Shown piece after piece: positions 60,716 to 64,000 of a stretch of DNA of 64,000 nt. The notes below the pieces were generated by a model. That model had not been told where the DNA came from, searched no databases, and was given only the letters and a program-made list of their open reading frames with translations. Positions within the stretch are counted from its first letter, which is position 1. The number at the start of each line of letters is the position of its first letter. This DNA is from Cyclina sinensis (taxonomy: Eukaryota > Mollusca > Bivalvia > Venerida > Veneridae): NCBI GenBank assembly GCA_012932295.1, contig JAAONU010000006.1, positions 17,748,904 through 17,812,903 on the forward strand, given 5' to 3'. Position numbers and translations under genes: made by a program.

Positions 60716-61999
60716 TGATTCAAGTAATATATCTACTAAGACTATCTTCAAGTTTCAGTATTCTTCTAACTAGGGACGCTTTAAATTCTATAATTTTGTC
60801 GAATTTACTCCGAACTTTAAAAGTACACACTGAAAACTTACGGTTACATCATTTGAACTACTTATAGGGGTGGTGTGAAGTTCGCTAAGTGCCGAGCTGC
60901 TGCTTACATTTACTTTCTGCATGCTCGATCTGGGTCTCAGCTACAAAATCATACACCTTATTGGTGTACACGCACATAAAGGATGTCCCAGAGAGTGAGT
61001 ACAACGAAACAAAATGTCGTTCAGCTGTCGTAGTAAGAGGTAGAGGACCGAGACTCGTGCTTTAGTTGGCCATTGAACACTATAATAACAAGGTATGGTT
61101 TATCTTCAGTACGAGTTTTCAGTAAATATTGTATGTGCTTGTCATCATCATGAGTATACATAAAATGTGTCCAGTAGAGCTTTATCTCAGTATGTCGTCA
61201 AATATTTTTGTTCTTATCAGTTGAGAAGTCGTGAATAAGGGTTGGTCAAAATGAGACAAAATGGGTAAACACTTTCAGTGCACTTATAATATAAAAAAAA
61301 TATTTTAAGGAGTTTGATGTCTGCCTAACGTTTCAGTTTCAGTGCTATTAATTTGTTGCTAGGCAACCAAGCTCTGCTTTAAGAAAAGCATTCTTCACTT
61401 GCTATAAGCCATACCTGTTTCTATATGTATTTCTAAAACGTATAAAGGAAGTAGGTTTTCTTCAGTAATACAAGAATAATCGAATATGGAAACTGCAATT
61501 CTAAACTCGCCTACAAAATATGGGACTAAGTCTAAAAGGAATTTGTTTAAAGGGTCTGGACACACAAAGATAGCACTACTTTATGCTGTCATTAATGTAC
61601 AAATGAAATTTAAGATAGTTCAAGCGCTGAATATCATCTAAAGGTTTCTGCATTCAGCGCTATGTTCTATACAAATTCGGTGAAATTCAATTGCAGTGCC
61701 TCCTCAAATGATACATATCAATTATTTCAACGAAGTATGCTGCCATACTACGTGTTACTTTGGTCTTGATGAAACTCTGTCTTAGGAAACATGTCAATTT
61801 CGTATTGTTCAAAGTTTAATCAGTTGGCCTGAGCAATTTATGAACTTCCCTTGTTCTGTTTTATGGAGACGAACATACAGAGAGATAAGTAGGATTGGAG
61901 CTGTGTAACATTTCTTTTGTATTTTTTACATTTTAAATGCAGTAATGCTGAGTGTTTATTTTCTGTAGTTTCATTCTATTCGCAATTTTCAGATAAAAC
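60716..61999. other. 5' flank of the PGRP gene
   Basis: No exon is recognised. A repeat-like phrase TGTACACGCACATAAAGGAT lies near 60967. The bases just before the ATG read CAATTTTCAG, a good splice acceptor, so the start codon is probably in the second exon of the transcript and the promoter lies further left. Confidence 0.5.
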
Positions 62000-63829
62000 A
62001 TGATTTGTATCTTGCTTATTGTAAGCTTTTGGGTTACTCTGGTAAACAGCGAAGACTGCGCATGCGCAACCTCCAATGTTCATATTCGAGATGGCGTCGG
62101 TACGAATGCAAACATTTTGACGACGCTTATGAAACATCACTGCGTTGCATTTGATGGAACCAGACAAACTGTAAACGGAGATAGCTGGATACACGTTATA
62201 TTTAACGGAAAGGTAGGTTAAAAACAAAATCACGAATAGTTTTAAACACTGTCATTCAAGTAAAAACATGTTAGAAGATTTATCATCCTGATAATGAATA
62301 ATTTGATTGTTTTTTCAACCTTCGGGTTAACATAGCTTCGTGCCTAATCGTATTTACGTGGGGCATTCAATATTGTAGTCTGGATGGATACATGAGGGAT
62401 ACGTTACAATATCTCCTTGTACCACGGGTTCATCTTTTGGTACTGTTCAACTACCAGGATGTCCACAGATTGTCACCCGGGCTGAATGGGGTGCCCGGGC
62501 ACCGACGCATTATGCGGGAAAACTTCCAGCTACACCTAAATACATGTTTCTACACCACGGAGCCTCGTCGCCATGTTTCACAAAAGAAGAATGTATAAAG
62601 AAAGTGCAAGGCTACCAGAACTGGCACATGGATGGACATGGTATTACAATTGACGAATTTTACTTAACATGAATTTGACATCTCGCAATTCAACGTATTA
62701 ATGACTTCTGAGATTGACAAAACATTATTAACAGTGAAAGTTACATAGACAAAGAGAATGTCTATTTTGTCGTTCTTTTGCGTGTGTGAAAGTAAAAAAA
62801 AAGGCGACGTCGATAACATATCTATTTATTAATTTTTCTCATGGGACAAATGATAAAAAGTCACAGAATCATGCCTGACAAATGTAAAATCGTAGCGTCA
62901 AAGTCAGGTCTTATTCTCCTAAATGGCAGTTTCTGGTTCGAATCCTTGTAGCAGAACTTAACCGTGACTCTGCGACTTTTTTTGAAGGTACGACTAGAAT
63001 TTCAGAAAGAAAGTATTGAAAGTATAAAATGTAAATTGTAAGAATTTTAGTTATCGTTGATAGAAAATAATGTGATTGCATTTACCGGGTTAGAAAGCTT
63101 CTTCTGGTTTTATTATTATCCCCCGCCGCCCCCTTCGTCCCACATTTTTGTCTGGAGCGTAACTCGAAAAGTATTTGAGATATCGACTTAAAACTTTTCA
63201 CTGAGGAGGAGTGCACTGCACAAGAATATAACAATACAAGATAACTCAACCTTTCATTATTTTTAGTTATTGTTCTTTATTATTTTTCATGCTTAATTTT
63301 TGACCAGAGCTTATCTGGACAAGAGTTTGAAATATCAACTCGAAACTTCACAGCTGGATAAATATCATTAAGGAAGAGTGCAGAGCACAAGAATGATAAC
63401 TCTATCATAATTTTTGAGTTATAGCCCTTTGTTATTTTTCATGCTTATTATTTTTTGCAGAATAACTCAAAAAGTGTTTGAGATATCAGCCTGAAACTTC
63501 ATAGGTTGATATATCTCAATGGGGAGGAGTGCTGTGCACAAGATTTATAACTACCGGTAAGCAAACACATTCGGCGGGGGATGGCCATGTCAACATTGCT
63601 CTTGTTTATTATTATTATGACCTCCCGGCATGTTTGCCACCTTCTAAAGCTGTGGCAGAAAATAGCGTGGGTACTTATTAGCCTATGAAAAAATGATTTT
63701 CATCTTCTACACCAGGCTGGAATGACATCGGTTACAGTTTTATTGTCGGTGAAGACGGAAATGTTTATGAAGGTCGTGGGTGGGATACGATTGGAGCCCA
63801 TACTAAACATTACAATACTGTTGGACTTG
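62000..63829 (+). CDS. Secreted peptidoglycan recognition protein with N-terminal SH3b-like domain, 5' part
   Basis: Exons 62000-62212, 62379-62640 and 63716-63829 join in phase and continue beyond the window. Residues 1-17 (MICILLIVSFWVTLVNS) are a signal peptide. Residues 18-82 resemble a bacterial-type SH3 domain (VHIRDGVGTNANILTTL ... WIHVIFNGKSGWIHEGYV). From about residue 99 the amidase-2/PGRP domain begins: IVTRAEWGARAP, then MFLHHGASSPC with the first zinc-ligand histidine, and C...EC spacing typical of PGRPs. WNDIGYSFIVGEDGNVYEGR follows, with the catalytic-site tyrosine, then GWDTIGAHTKHYNTVGLG. The second histidine and the cysteine ligand lie past the window, so amidase activity cannot be judged. 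PGRPs bind or cleave bacterial peptidoglycan as innate immune proteins. The last intron seen holds a Helitron-like element. Confidence 0.92.
63112..63604 (+). mobile_element. Helitron-like tandem-repeat element in a PGRP intron
   Basis: Starts TATTATTATCCCCCGCCG and has about three monomers of roughly 160 bp (CTCGAAAAGTATTTGAGATATC-like text at about 63162, 63322 and 63466). It ends CGGCGGGGGAT, a short palindrome ATGGCCAT, and GCTCTTG|TTTA. Shares its last ten bases with the element ending at 59004. Confidence 0.7.
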
Positions 63830-64000
63830 GTAAGTTATAACGGGCCTTTCTATCCTATTGTCATCGTCTTGCTTGTTTGTTATTTCACGTGATTCCAGGG
63901 CATACTGTAAGAACAGCATTATAAAAAATTAGAATCAGGAATATTTATGAAAAAGTAACACAATACGTTTTACAATGGAAACTTTAAAAATATGTTACCA

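Overview
The window is animal nuclear DNA, most likely from a bivalve mollusc (a venerid-type clam is my guess). It is AT-rich and intron-dense, with GT-AG introns and small exons. It is crowded with repeats typical of bivalves: tandem-repeat elements with Helitron-like ends and runs of GTCCGTCC, tRNA-type SINEs, a CR1/L2-like LINE, a dead mariner and many minisatellites. No operon, CRISPR or prokaryotic signal is present. All gene models are read by eye from splice signals, reading phase and protein motifs; there is no transcript evidence.

Layout. (1) 1-8.5 kb: a decayed mariner (795-2169), then the last three coding exons of a monocarboxylate-transporter-like (SLC16/MFS) gene (2743-5097), a decayed copy of its last exon (about 6965-7065) and small tandem repeats. 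(2) 8.5-24.25 kb: gene 1, a secreted cysteine-rich protein with Ly6/uPAR-like (LU) domains. Its two-LU cassette has been duplicated in tandem inside the gene, and the two cassettes are joined by a fused exon at 16312-16490. A 2.2 kb Pro/Thr-coding array follows and appears to be out of frame. (3) 24.3-39.2 kb: AT-rich sequence and several satellite-like arrays. Within it lies a small minus-strand gene for an acidic protein I do not recognise (35934-37737), and possibly a lone terminal exon of another minus-strand transcript near 26.7 kb. (4) 39.2-42.8 kb: a minus-strand CR1/L2-like LINE with broken frames. (5) 43.55-53.99 kb: a second copy of the region-2 locus carrying gene 2 (45863-52643), with one two-LU cassette and an intact Pro/Thr mucin-like tail. 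(6) 54-61.9 kb: fold-back elements built from GCGAT-type repeats, a tandem-repeat Helitron-like element, and a 33-bp minisatellite. (7) 62.0-63.8 kb: the first three coding exons of a secreted peptidoglycan recognition protein with an SH3b-like N-terminal domain, running off the window.

Most interesting: the LU/mucin locus. Three versions of the same seven-exon cassette allow a history to be read. The tandem duplication joined the last exon of one cassette to the first exon of the next, turning the end of an intron, including its splice acceptor, into coding sequence. The reading phase that makes this fusion work is one base off the phase that opens the Pro/Thr tail in gene 2. Gene 1 therefore appears to have gained two LU domains and lost its mucin tail. 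A Helitron-like element in one intron is present in cassettes 1 and 3 and absent from cassette 2, which helps order the events.
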